Shown piece after piece: positions 42,616 to 49,431 of a stretch of DNA of 49,431 nucleotides. The translations under genes were made by a program, and so were the position numbers. Below the pieces are notes generated by a model. The model did not search any database. It saw nothing but the letters and a program-made list of their open reading frames with translations, and was not told the origin of the DNA. Numbering within the stretch: position 1 is the first letter of the stretch; each line of letters starts with the position of its first letter. The stretch is from Pseudomonas sp. BCA17 (GTDB lineage: Bacteria > Pseudomonadota > Gammaproteobacteria > Pseudomonadales > Pseudomonadaceae): the NCBI RefSeq assembly GCF_004519405.1, contig NZ_SGWI01000013.1, forward strand, positions 1-49,431, in the 5' to 3' direction.

Positions 42616-44759
42616 TGAAACAAGATGCATGGAAGCATGCTTTTTTCAGCGACAAGATGCCTGCTTGTGCAATGAAAGGGCACCGGGTGAGTTTTTGCCT
42701 GGTGGATGAAACGGGGAGTGGGAAAGCGTACGGCGGGCTTGCCTATACGGTTCACGACAGTATGGGATGTGAGTACAACGGTAAATTAGATGAAGAGGGG
42801 TTCGCTGATATACGGGGGGGTCACCGCGGTCCTGTGGTTCTCAGGTTCGATGACCTGTATGGCGGGGCACAAGAGCCCTATTACCGCTTGAGCGCGCGCC
42901 TGACGTACAAGCTGCCGATTACCGAGATTCAAGTCCGCGCCGAACAAACACGGTTTTCTGATGCCAAGGGGCAGCGTATTCAGGGAAATCCCGCCATGCA
43001 GCAGGCGGACCGGTTTTATCACGTTGAGGTAAGCGATTTGGTTAATCATGTCGCGCATTTGCCGTCGATCGCTCCTGCGATCTTCAGCCCTCACCGTCAT
43101 GCATTGAAAATGGTGAACGACCTTGGATTCGGCCCGCCTCTGTCCTCGGGAGTTGTCTTGTTTCCCAATCAGTTCAGCGTGTTGGAAGTACGGCCCTTAC
43201 GTGCGCTACGGCCAATGCTTTCCACTGCGGATCAGTTCTGTGCCTTGAACTTATACCAATTGGCGCTGATGTCCGCCTTGAGCTACTGCGATTTTGGTCA
43301 GCAACCCTCTAAGAAACCTATTGATAAAGTGACGTTCCCGTTCAACCCTACCGTGGGCAATCTGTTTGCCGAAACGTTATCGGGGTATCACGAAGCCTGG
43401 CGAGTTGATCTCGAGCAAACGCAACGCTTTTTTCCCGTATATGAAGATGTTCCTTACTCCCGGCGTTTCGAGATCCTGCCCTTCGATCCCGAGCTGTATC
43501 CGCAAAACGATCCGGCTCGCGAGGAGGACCAGGAGCATCCCTCGATCCTGCACTTTTTCGACGACGAAGAATTTGGCACTGACACTCAGGCTTTTATCTG
43601 CCACCACGATGAAATCATTCTGATCTCTGTGCGGGGTACTGTCAGCGCCGCCGATGCTCTGCGCGACGCGAATGCCCATCAGGTGGCCTTTGCCGAAGGG
43701 GTCGGTAAGGTGCATCTGGGGTTTTATCAGGCTTACCGGGCTATGCGAAACTTCGTGCTGCGCTACCTCAGCCAGTTTTATGAAGACCAGCGAATAGTCA
43801 TTTGCGGACACAGCCTGGGCGGCGCCATTGCGCTGTTGTTGGCAGAAGGACTGCGTCGTGTATCTGATCCTAGCTACAACATCCTCCTCTACACCTACGG
43901 CGCCCCTCGAGCGGCCGACAGCGAGTTTGTCGACGGCGCTTCTGCTCTGGTCCACCACCGTATCGTCAACCACAACGACCCCGTGCCGAGTGTCCCGGCT
44001 ACGTGGATGAATACCACCGCCAAACTCTGGATTCCAGGTGCCATAACGTTGTTCGGCGCGCCTGCACACGGCGGCCTGCTCTTCGCCGCAGGGCTGGTAC
44101 GCGTCGCAGGCAACCCTTACCGGCATCACGGCGAGCAGCAGCACTTCATGCCGATCAAGCTTGCGGACGGCACGCATTCTTCGGTGTTATGGAGACCAGG
44201 CTGTGCGTCCATTCAGGAGGCGGGCTGTAATCGCGCATTGCAACTGCAGGGCGATATGCCCAATCGCGACAACCTGCTCAAGCAGCTGTTCCAGGCTCAT
44301 CAGCACTTCATGACTGCCAGCTACATCCCGGCGGCATGGGCCACCTTACGGCGCTGGCAGCAAACACTGGATAACCAGGGGCCCCTGGTCACGCCGAGGG
44401 AGTTCGAACTGCTGGATCGGGCCTTTGAAGATATGCGCGAGCAGTTGCGGGCCAAGCGGCGAGACCTTGCCCGACGGCGCCCGGCCAATGATCGCGACTA
44501 TGAACATAACGATGCCTTGAATGCCGAGATTGACCGGTTGCACACCAGTCGCGAGCGCTTGGCAACCCTTCGTTGGCGCCGCCTTGAGGCCCGTGACGTC
44601 TACGGCAAACAAGCTTGCAACGCCAACCTGCAATCCAGCCTCAAGCGCTGGTTCACCCATCGGGAAAATCAGGACTTGCCTCAAGTCGCCAGTATCCCGC
44701 CACCGATCCTCAATGAGCAGGGGAGAGCTCACACACTGGACATCGACTCAATCGTCTAG
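42615..44759 (+). CDS. T6SS lipase effector (class 3 lipase, Tle type)
   Basis: A 714-residue protein without a secretion signal, expected to be delivered by VgrG and to hydrolyse phospholipids of rival cells. Residues about 1-290 are unassigned. The lipase class 3 domain follows: GTVSAADALRDANA, the nucleophile elbow GHSLGG with Ser400, YTYGAPRAADSEF, HNDPVPSVP with Asp455, and YRHHGEQ with His504 or His505 completing the triad. A charged C-terminal coiled coil spans about 598-660. ATG 42615 overlaps the lipoprotein stop as TGATG, with AAGGAG 9 bases upstream. The stop overlaps the convergent codA end by four bases. It may be Tle2-like, but the subgroup was not verified. Confidence 0.82.
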   Translation: MKQDAWKHAFFSDKMPACAMKGHRVSFCLVDETGSGKAYGGLAYTVHDSMGCEYNGKLDEEGFADIRGGHRGPVVLRFDDLYGGAQEPYYRLSARLTYKLPITEIQVRAEQTRFSDAKGQRIQGNPAMQQADRFYHVEVSDLVNHVAHLPSIAPAIFSPHRHALKMVNDLGFGPPLSSGVVLFPNQFSVLEVRPLRALRPMLSTADQFCALNLYQLALMSALSYCDFGQQPSKKPIDKVTFPFNPTVGNLFAETLSGYHEAWRVDLEQTQRFFPVYEDVPYSRRFEILPFDPELYPQNDPAREEDQEHPSILHFFDDEEFGTDTQAFICHHDEIILISVRGTVSAADALRDANAHQVAFAEGVGKVHLGFYQAYRAMRNFVLRYLSQFYEDQRIVICGHSLGGAIALLLAEGLRRVSDPSYNILLYTYGAPRAADSEFVDGASALVHHRIVNHNDPVPSVPATWMNTTAKLWIPGAITLFGAPAHGGLLFAAGLVRVAGNPYRHHGEQQHFMPIKLADGTHSSVLWRPGCASIQEAGCNRALQLQGDMPNRDNLLKQLFQAHQHFMTASYIPAAWATLRRWQQTLDNQGPLVTPREFELLDRAFEDMREQLRAKRRDLARRRPANDRDYEHNDALNAEIDRLHTSRERLATLRWRRLEARDVYGKQACNANLQSSLKRWFTHRENQDLPQVASIPPPILNEQGRAHTLDIDSIV

Positions 44760-46003
44760 TTTGCCGCGTGCATAAACTCCACCTGCGCCGGTTGTCGTTT
44801 CATCAGCACTTTACCGTGGCGGATCGAGTACAACGGCAGGCCCTGGCTGCGGATCACCTCATAGTCACTGTCTGCCGAGAGGATCAGCAGGTTGGCCGGT
44901 CGACCAGGCTCCAGTCCGTAGCGATCGCCGAGGGCCATGGCCTTGGCGCTGTTGTCGGTGACCAGGTCGAGAGCGGATTGCAGGTTGCGGTAACCGAGCA
45001 TGTGGCAAATGTGCAAACCCGCTTCGAGTACACGCAGGATGTTGCCGTTACCCAAGGGGTACCAGGGATCGACGATGGAATCCTGGCCAAAACAGACGTT
45101 CATACCGGCTTCGAGCAGTTCGTTGACGCGAGTGACGCCGCGCCGTTTCGGGAAGCTGTCGAAGCGGCCCTGCAGGTGGATGCTTTCGGTCGGGCAGGAC
45201 ACAAAGCTGATACCGGAGTGTCCCAGCAGGCGAAACAGTTTGGCGCAGTAAGCGTTGTCGTAGGAGCCCATGGCCGTGGTGTGGCTGGCGGTGACGCGAG
45301 CGCCCATGTCACGGCTGCGGGCTTCTTCGGCGAGCACTTCGAGGAACCGCGAGTGCGGGTCGTCGGTTTCATCGCAATGCACATCCACCAGGCAGCCGGT
45401 GCGTTCGGCCAGGTCCATGAGGAACTTCACCGAGCTTACGCCTTGGTCGCGAGTGTATTCAAAGTGTGGGATGCCACCGATGACGTCGGCGCCCAGGCGA
45501 ATGGCTTCTTCCATCAAGGCACGGCCATTGCGGAATGATTCGATGCCTTCTTGGGGAAAGGCAACGATCTGCAGATCGATCAGGTGGGAGGTTTCTTCGC
45601 GCACCTCCAACATGGCTTTCAAGGCCGTGAGGTCGGGGTCGGTGACGTCGACGTGGGTACGCACATGCTGAATGCCATGGGCCGCGAGGGTCTGGATGGT
45701 TTTTTTGGCGCGGGTCCTGGTGTCTTCCTGAGTGATGGTGGCCTTGCGTTCTCCCCAGCACTCGATGCCTTCAAACAGGGTGCCGCTCATGTTCCAGCGC
45801 GGTTCACCCGCAGTGAGAGTCGCGTCCAGATGTATGTGCGGTTCGACGAAGGGCGGTGTCACCAGGTTACCGGCGGCATCCAGGTCGCCAGGCGATAAAA
45901 TCGGCGCCGCCGCTTGTGGGGTGATGCTGGCGATCCGGCCGTGTTCCAGGTGCAGATCGTGCAGGCCTTCACGGTTGCGCAGGCGGGCATTGATGATATG
46001 CAT
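44756..46003 (-). CDS. codA: CodA-family deaminase, likely 5-methylcytosine/cytosine deaminase
   Basis: Amidohydrolase of 415 residues, aligned by eye with E. coli CodA at a constant offset of 5. Metal ligands are His56/His58 (EPHIHL), His209 and Glu212 (VHCDET), His241 (ASHTTAM) and Asp308 (FGQDSI). Gln151 in VAFPQEG contacts the pyrimidine. The residue equal to CodA Asp314 is Ser309. Loss of that Asp was reported as the mark of CodA homologues that deaminate 5-methylcytosine to thymine. ATG 46003 with GAGGA upstream is used. It lies last in a codB-pucR-codA unit, converging on the lipase gene. Confidence 0.9.
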   Translation of the reverse strand: MHIINARLRNREGLHDLHLEHGRIASITPQAAAPILSPGDLDAAGNLVTPPFVEPHIHLDATLTAGEPRWNMSGTLFEGIECWGERKATITQEDTRTRAKKTIQTLAAHGIQHVRTHVDVTDPDLTALKAMLEVREETSHLIDLQIVAFPQEGIESFRNGRALMEEAIRLGADVIGGIPHFEYTRDQGVSSVKFLMDLAERTGCLVDVHCDETDDPHSRFLEVLAEEARSRDMGARVTASHTTAMGSYDNAYCAKLFRLLGHSGISFVSCPTESIHLQGRFDSFPKRRGVTRVNELLEAGMNVCFGQDSIVDPWYPLGNGNILRVLEAGLHICHMLGYRNLQSALDLVTDNSAKAMALGDRYGLEPGRPANLLILSADSDYEVIRSQGLPLYSIRHGKVLMKRQPAQVEFMHAAN

Positions 46004-46030
46004 GGGCAAGTTCCTCTTGGCTAAAAACAA

Positions 46031-47248
46031 TCAGGCAGACAGTCGCCAGATCATCAGTGCAATACCGATGTCCAGGCGATCATAAGCGTTATCCAGCGTC
46101 AGCCCGGACAGGGCTTCGATACGCTGAACACGATGCGTCAGGGTATTGCGGTGCACGGCCAGGCGTTGGGCGGCGGCTACAAGGTTACCATTCTCGTGAA
46201 ACCAGGCCTCCAGGGTCGGCATCAGGTTTGGACCATGGTGCAGGTCGTGACGCAGCAGAGGGCCGAGGCGCTCATTGAGGAATTGGTCGAGCAGGGCACG
46301 GTCTCGTACGCCGCTGAGCAGCTTGAGCACGCCAAGCTCGTCGTACACGCAGAGGCCGGCGCGTTCGCTGAACCGCCGCGCAGCGGCCAATGCCTGGCGT
46401 GCTTCATCTTGTGCCTGGGCCAGGCGTGTCAGCGGGTGTGGCGCCGCACTCAGGCCGATAAACAGCTTCAAGGGTGCCAGCCTCACGTTCAGTGAGTTCA
46501 GCCACATGACCAACTGCTGACGATTGACCATTGCCGTGACGGCGTCGATTGCTGGTAGCAGCAGCGTCCATTGCCCGGCGCGGCCCAATGCGGGCGGCGA
46601 GGTCGGGTAATGCAGCAAAAACTGTCGCAACTGCCGGTCGATATGTTCGTGTTGACGCGCCAATTGCGTCTCTACCTGCGCTGCCTCCCCTTGGGCAAAC
46701 AGCAACTCACTGCCTTCCAGTTGCAGTTGGACAACCTGCCACTGCCCCGCCAGGGGCATGCCCAACTGCCCGGCCCGATGCAGCAATAAATCCAGGGATT
46801 GGTAGTCACCGGCCAGCAGTCGCTCCAACACGTCATGCTGCGAGCGCCCCAACTGCTCGGACTGTATCAGTGCCGAGCCGATCGCCTGGGTCACCAGCAC
46901 CATTTTCAATGAGTAGGGCTGCTCGATCAGCGGCATACCGGCAGCTTCAGCGGCCTCCAGCACACGTTGGGGGATCGCCTGGATGTACGCCGGCCCGGTC
47001 AGAATCACCACGCCCGCCACCTGGCGCTGGCAGGCCTCCTCGAGCAATTGCAGCAGGTTGGCGTCATCCCGTGGGTGATTGATGCCGGTGACGAACACCA
47101 ATTCGCCGCCCAGCACCCACTCGGCAATTCCGCTGTTCTCCGCGACATACGGCCAGCGCACGCGGTTGTCGCGGCCGGCTTCCCCGGCGCGCAGGCGCAT
47201 GGATTCCAGGCCAGGCAGAACCAGCACATCGGCGATGGTCAGGCTCAT
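46031..47248 (-). CDS. PucR family transcriptional regulator
   Basis: A 405-residue activator/repressor of the PucR type. The N-terminal purine-catabolism domain (about 1-125: MSLTIADVLVLPGLESMRLR, GELVFVTGINHPR, VVILTGPAYIQAIPQRVLEA) is followed by a GGDEF-like middle and a C-terminal HTH_30 (about 345-400: ENGNLVAAAQRLAVHRNTLT, HRVQRIEALSGL). It sits between codB and codA, overlapping codB by an ATGA, and so probably responds to a pyrimidine or purine base and controls the unit, perhaps through the palindrome at 48597. No gene name is assigned because the ligand is unknown. Confidence 0.88.
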   Translation of the reverse strand: MSLTIADVLVLPGLESMRLRAGEAGRDNRVRWPYVAENSGIAEWVLGGELVFVTGINHPRDDANLLQLLEEACQRQVAGVVILTGPAYIQAIPQRVLEAAEAAGMPLIEQPYSLKMVLVTQAIGSALIQSEQLGRSQHDVLERLLAGDYQSLDLLLHRAGQLGMPLAGQWQVVQLQLEGSELLFAQGEAAQVETQLARQHEHIDRQLRQFLLHYPTSPPALGRAGQWTLLLPAIDAVTAMVNRQQLVMWLNSLNVRLAPLKLFIGLSAAPHPLTRLAQAQDEARQALAAARRFSERAGLCVYDELGVLKLLSGVRDRALLDQFLNERLGPLLRHDLHHGPNLMPTLEAWFHENGNLVAAAQRLAVHRNTLTHRVQRIEALSGLTLDNAYDRLDIGIALMIWRLSA

Positions 47249-48513
47249 GCCGGGGCATCGGTCAACGGGGCCCGCGCGCGTAGTAGGGCCGTGAGCGCGA
47301 CGTAGGTCAGCGACGCCGCGACAATGCCCACCAGTGGCGCGACCCAGGGTGAGTTGAATGCCAGCACGGTACCGAGCGCATAGGCCATCAAGCCAGGCCA
47401 GTTGAAAGCAGGCAGGCGCACCTCGGCCAGACGCGGGTATTGCCCGCGATAACGGTAAAAGAAGTCAGCCATGATCACCCCGCCAATCGGAGGTATCACC
47501 GTGCCCAGCAGAATCAGATAGGGCACCAACATGTCGTACATGCCAAGCAACGCCAGCAGGGTGCCGATCACCGCGCCCGCGAGGGTGACCGTCTTGCGAC
47601 GCCGGGTGCGCAGCAAGTTGCAACCGGCTACGGCAAAGTTGTAGATGGTGTTGTCCTGGGTGCTCCAGATATTGAGCAGCAACATCGCCATCGCGGCCGT
47701 GGCGAAACCTTGCAGCAGCAACACTTCCACCACGTCGGGCTGTTGGTACACGATGGCGCCGTACGCGCCGATCAATACCATCAAGCCATTACCGACAAAG
47801 AACCCGATCAGGCTGGCCAGCACCGCAACCTTGGCCGAACGCGAGAACCGGGTCCAGTTGGTGGCCTGGGTTGCGCCGCTGACAAAGGTGCCAAACACCA
47901 GGGTGATGGCCGTGGACAGGTCCAGCTCTGCACTCGGTACCACCGCCAGCAGGCCATTCAAACCACCCACTTTCACGGTGGCGACCCACATTGATAGAAA
48001 CAGCAGAATGCCCATGGCCGGCACCGCGATGTAGGACAGGATCTCCAACCCGCGATAGCCCACGTACGCGGTGGCGCAAAATACCAAGCCGAACAGCGCC
48101 ATCAATGCCAACACGCTGCCTTGGCTCAATTCGAAATATTTGCCCAGCACCACGGCGGCCGTTGCCGTACCCCAGGCGTACCAGCCGATCTGGGTAAAAC
48201 CGAGAATCAGGTCGCTGAGTTTGCTCCCCACCTCGCCGAAGCAGAAGCGCCCCATCAGCACCGAATTCAGGCCGCTCTTGAAGGCGATATAGCCCAGCCC
48301 CGCGGCGTAAATGCCCAATAACAGGTTACCCAATGCCACGACGCCGAGCATGTCGGTAAAACTGAACGCCACGCCCAGCTTGCCGCCGGCGAACATGGTC
48401 GCGGTAAAAAAGGTAAAGCCCAGCAGCACCATGGCGGTGGACGCCAGGCCCTTGCGCGCATGCAAGGGGACTTCACTGAGAGGATAATCGTTGCCCGGTT
48501 CCTGCTGCGTCAT
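47245..48513 (-). CDS. codB: CodB-like cytosine/purine permease (NCS1)
   Basis: Inner-membrane nucleobase:cation symporter-1, 422 residues with about twelve membrane segments. FTATMFAGGKLGVAFSFTDM and RFCFGEVGSKLSDLILGFTQ are in the order of CodB. GWYAWGTATAAVV is the substrate-site helix, and LNIWSTQDNTIYNFAVAGCN and PPIGGVIMADFFYR are conserved in cytosine permeases. Paired with a CodA-type deaminase, it likely imports cytosine or 5-methylcytosine. ATG 48513 is used. A frame back to 48612 covers the operator palindrome and is not a convincing protein. First gene of the codB-pucR-codA unit. Confidence 0.9.
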   Translation of the reverse strand: MTQQEPGNDYPLSEVPLHARKGLASTAMVLLGFTFFTATMFAGGKLGVAFSFTDMLGVVALGNLLLGIYAAGLGYIAFKSGLNSVLMGRFCFGEVGSKLSDLILGFTQIGWYAWGTATAAVVLGKYFELSQGSVLALMALFGLVFCATAYVGYRGLEILSYIAVPAMGILLFLSMWVATVKVGGLNGLLAVVPSAELDLSTAITLVFGTFVSGATQATNWTRFSRSAKVAVLASLIGFFVGNGLMVLIGAYGAIVYQQPDVVEVLLLQGFATAAMAMLLLNIWSTQDNTIYNFAVAGCNLLRTRRRKTVTLAGAVIGTLLALLGMYDMLVPYLILLGTVIPPIGGVIMADFFYRYRGQYPRLAEVRLPAFNWPGLMAYALGTVLAFNSPWVAPLVGIVAASLTYVALTALLRARAPLTDAPA

Positions 48514-48596
48514 GTGCGTTGCTCCCTGATGAGTGACGCAGGCCTGTTGCACCGGGCGTGCCAAATCAGCAGCAGTGACGGGCGCACGGTTGGCGT

Positions 48597-48611
48597 TGTG
48601 CACCGTGCACA
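48597..48611. promoter_or_regulatory. perfect palindrome upstream of codB
   Basis: TGTGCAC-C-GTGCACA, two 7-base perfect arms around a central C, 84 bases before the codB start in a 190-base intergenic region. It is the only clear operator-like site and is a candidate target of the PucR-type regulator. No published PucR consensus was matched. Confidence 0.55.
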
Positions 48612-48657
48612 CTATTTGTCGCCAAACAGCCGTAAAACGCCGTGGGGAATGTTCTCG

Positions 48658-48673
48658 GTGCCCACTCGGGCAC
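48658..48673 (-). terminator. hairpin after the NUDIX gene, possible terminator
   Basis: GTGCCC-ACTC-GGGCAC is a perfect 6-bp stem located 31 bases past the NUDIX stop codon, between it and codB. No U-run follows in the minus-strand direction, so termination would be weak. Confidence 0.35.
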
Positions 48674-48703
48674 GAAAGCAGTGCAGCGGTGATACAAATT
48701 GGA

Positions 48704-49327
48704 TCAGTCGAACAGCGTCAGTGTGGTCTCGCCACGGTGAAACGCAAAAGCCGCCTCAAGGTCACTTTCAATAGTGCGCCCACGGGACAGGGGCGGCAGG
48801 TCATCCAGGCTGAAAAATCCCACGTCCGTAGTTTCGAACCCCGCCGCGGGCGCGAGTTGATCCACCCGTTCGCAAAGGAAATACAGCTTGTAGAAGTCCC
48901 GCACGTCCGGTCGATACAGACCCTTGGCCTTGTGGGTGACGCTGTACAGTGCCCGTGCCGTAACGGTCAGGCCGGCCTCTTCGCGAATTTCCTTGATGAT
49001 GTTCTCTGCCGCCGACAAGCCGATATCGGCATAACCACCGGGCAATGCCCAGCAGCCATCGGTCAGCTCTTTCACCAGTAGAATCCGCTCGCCCTCGATC
49101 ACCGCACCCCGCACATCGATCATTGGCGTGGAATAACGTTTTGCAAAGTCCGGCACCAGACCCGTGATGCGTTCCAGCGGCACATTGCCCAATTGCGCGA
49201 GCATGCTGTGGGCAATCTCGGCGATCTCTTCCAGACGCTCGCGTTCGAAGTCGTCGGTACAAAAATGCAGCCCGGTGGACGCCAACGCCTGCAAGCGTTT
49301 GGCTTGGGCCAGCCAGGTGTTCTCCAT
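48704..49327 (-). CDS. NUDIX hydrolase with N-terminal NUDIX-associated domain
   Basis: A 207-residue nucleotide pyrophosphohydrolase. The first ~65 residues (WLAQAKRLQALASTGLHFCT...ERERLEEIAEIAHSML) form the helical N-terminal extension found in Bacillus-type ADP-ribose/CDP-choline hydrolases. The Nudix box reads GGYADIGLSAAENIIKEIRE followed by EAGL. Relative to Gx5Ex7REUxEExGU, the first Glu is Leu and the Arg is Lys, changes I remember in this branch (GGxADvGxSxxE...KEVxEE). Metal-binding glutamates later in the box are kept. The ATG at 49327 follows GGAGGAGACACCC, a strong ribosome site. Confidence 0.87.
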   Translation of the reverse strand: MENTWLAQAKRLQALASTGLHFCTDDFERERLEEIAEIAHSMLAQLGNVPLERITGLVPDFAKRYSTPMIDVRGAVIEGERILLVKELTDGCWALPGGYADIGLSAAENIIKEIREEAGLTVTARALYSVTHKAKGLYRPDVRDFYKLYFLCERVDQLAPAAGFETTDVGFFSLDDLPPLSRGRTIESDLEAAFAFHRGETTLTLFD

Positions 49328-49384
49328 GGGTGTCTCCTCCGTTCTGCACAGGGTTTTGCCGGTTGAGAGTGCTACGCGGGGCAT

Positions 49385-49405
49385 AAAAAAACCACCGCAA
49401 GGGTT
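49385..49405 (-). terminator. possible terminator of a gene beyond the window end
   Basis: On the minus strand AACCCTTGCGGTGGTT is followed by a run of T (49385-49391). The stem is only four base pairs, so this is a weak call. It would end a minus-strand gene lying outside the window, before the NUDIX promoter. Confidence 0.28.
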
Positions 49406-49431
49406 AATGCCAGTCAGTTAAGAAAGAGAAG

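Noticed and set aside
1..49431. CRISPR array, prophage, insertion sequence, tRNA or rRNA genes
   Set aside because: No regularly spaced repeats, transposase or integrase motifs, or tRNA-like cloverleaf sequence were noticed on either strand.

Overview
The window looks like a chromosomal segment of a Pseudomonas of the P. fluorescens group. Reasons: high GC with a Pseudomonas-like codon style, a complete twelve-gene psl exopolysaccharide locus in the pslA-L order known from P. aeruginosa, a DNA polymerase II gene, a Pseudomonas-type isonitrile hydratase, HrpL-type promoters, and an orphan VgrG island. No rRNA, tRNA, insertion sequence, integrase or CRISPR array was seen.

Layout. 1-7.7 kb: housekeeping and orphan genes, namely a second-type PBP2 (mrdA-like), a GFA protein, an SRPBCC protein, polB (Pol II), a GNAT acetyltransferase, a GST and a secreted DUF4174 protein. 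7.7-23.6 kb: the psl operon on the minus strand (pslA at 23122 reading down to pslL at 7763). Its genes mostly overlap or are tightly spaced. The leader carries a perfect FleQ-type palindrome, an RpoS-like -10 and an RsmA-like GGA site on the pslA ribosome binding site. Together these genes load a sugar on the lipid carrier (PslA), make GDP-mannose (PslB), assemble the repeat (PslC, F, H, I), flip and polymerise it (PslK, J), acylate it (PslL), export it (PslD, E) and trim it (PslG). 23.6-29.6 kb: LysE-type exporter, divergent inhA / GlxA-like regulator around a palindrome, an alpha/beta hydrolase, and a GH15-SDR pair. 29.7-33.75 kb: fecI-fecR-fecA, a ferric-citrate-type surface signalling system ending in a clear hairpin.

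33.8-36.3 kb is the most unusual stretch. Two perfect hrp boxes (GGAACC, 16 or 15 nt, CCACACA) each precede a gene for a protein made of a disordered N-terminus plus two copies of a ~90-residue module resembling the repeats of NolX/HrpF/HrpK. A small 86-residue protein lies between them. They look like HrpL-controlled type III secreted proteins, although no secretion apparatus is in the window.

36.3-38.8 kb: an MFS transporter and a DapF-fold protein in which both catalytic cysteines are serine, separated by a 351-base intergenic region with an 18-bp long-range stem. 39.1-44.8 kb: a vgrG - DUF4123 adaptor - lipoprotein - class-3 lipase cassette, a type VI effector/immunity module with overlapping genes. 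44.8-48.5 kb: codB-pucR-codA, in which the deaminase carries Ser at the position of E. coli CodA Asp314, the signature reported for 5-methylcytosine deaminases. A NUDIX hydrolase closes the window.

All identifications come from reading protein motifs and remembered family features. No database search was run.
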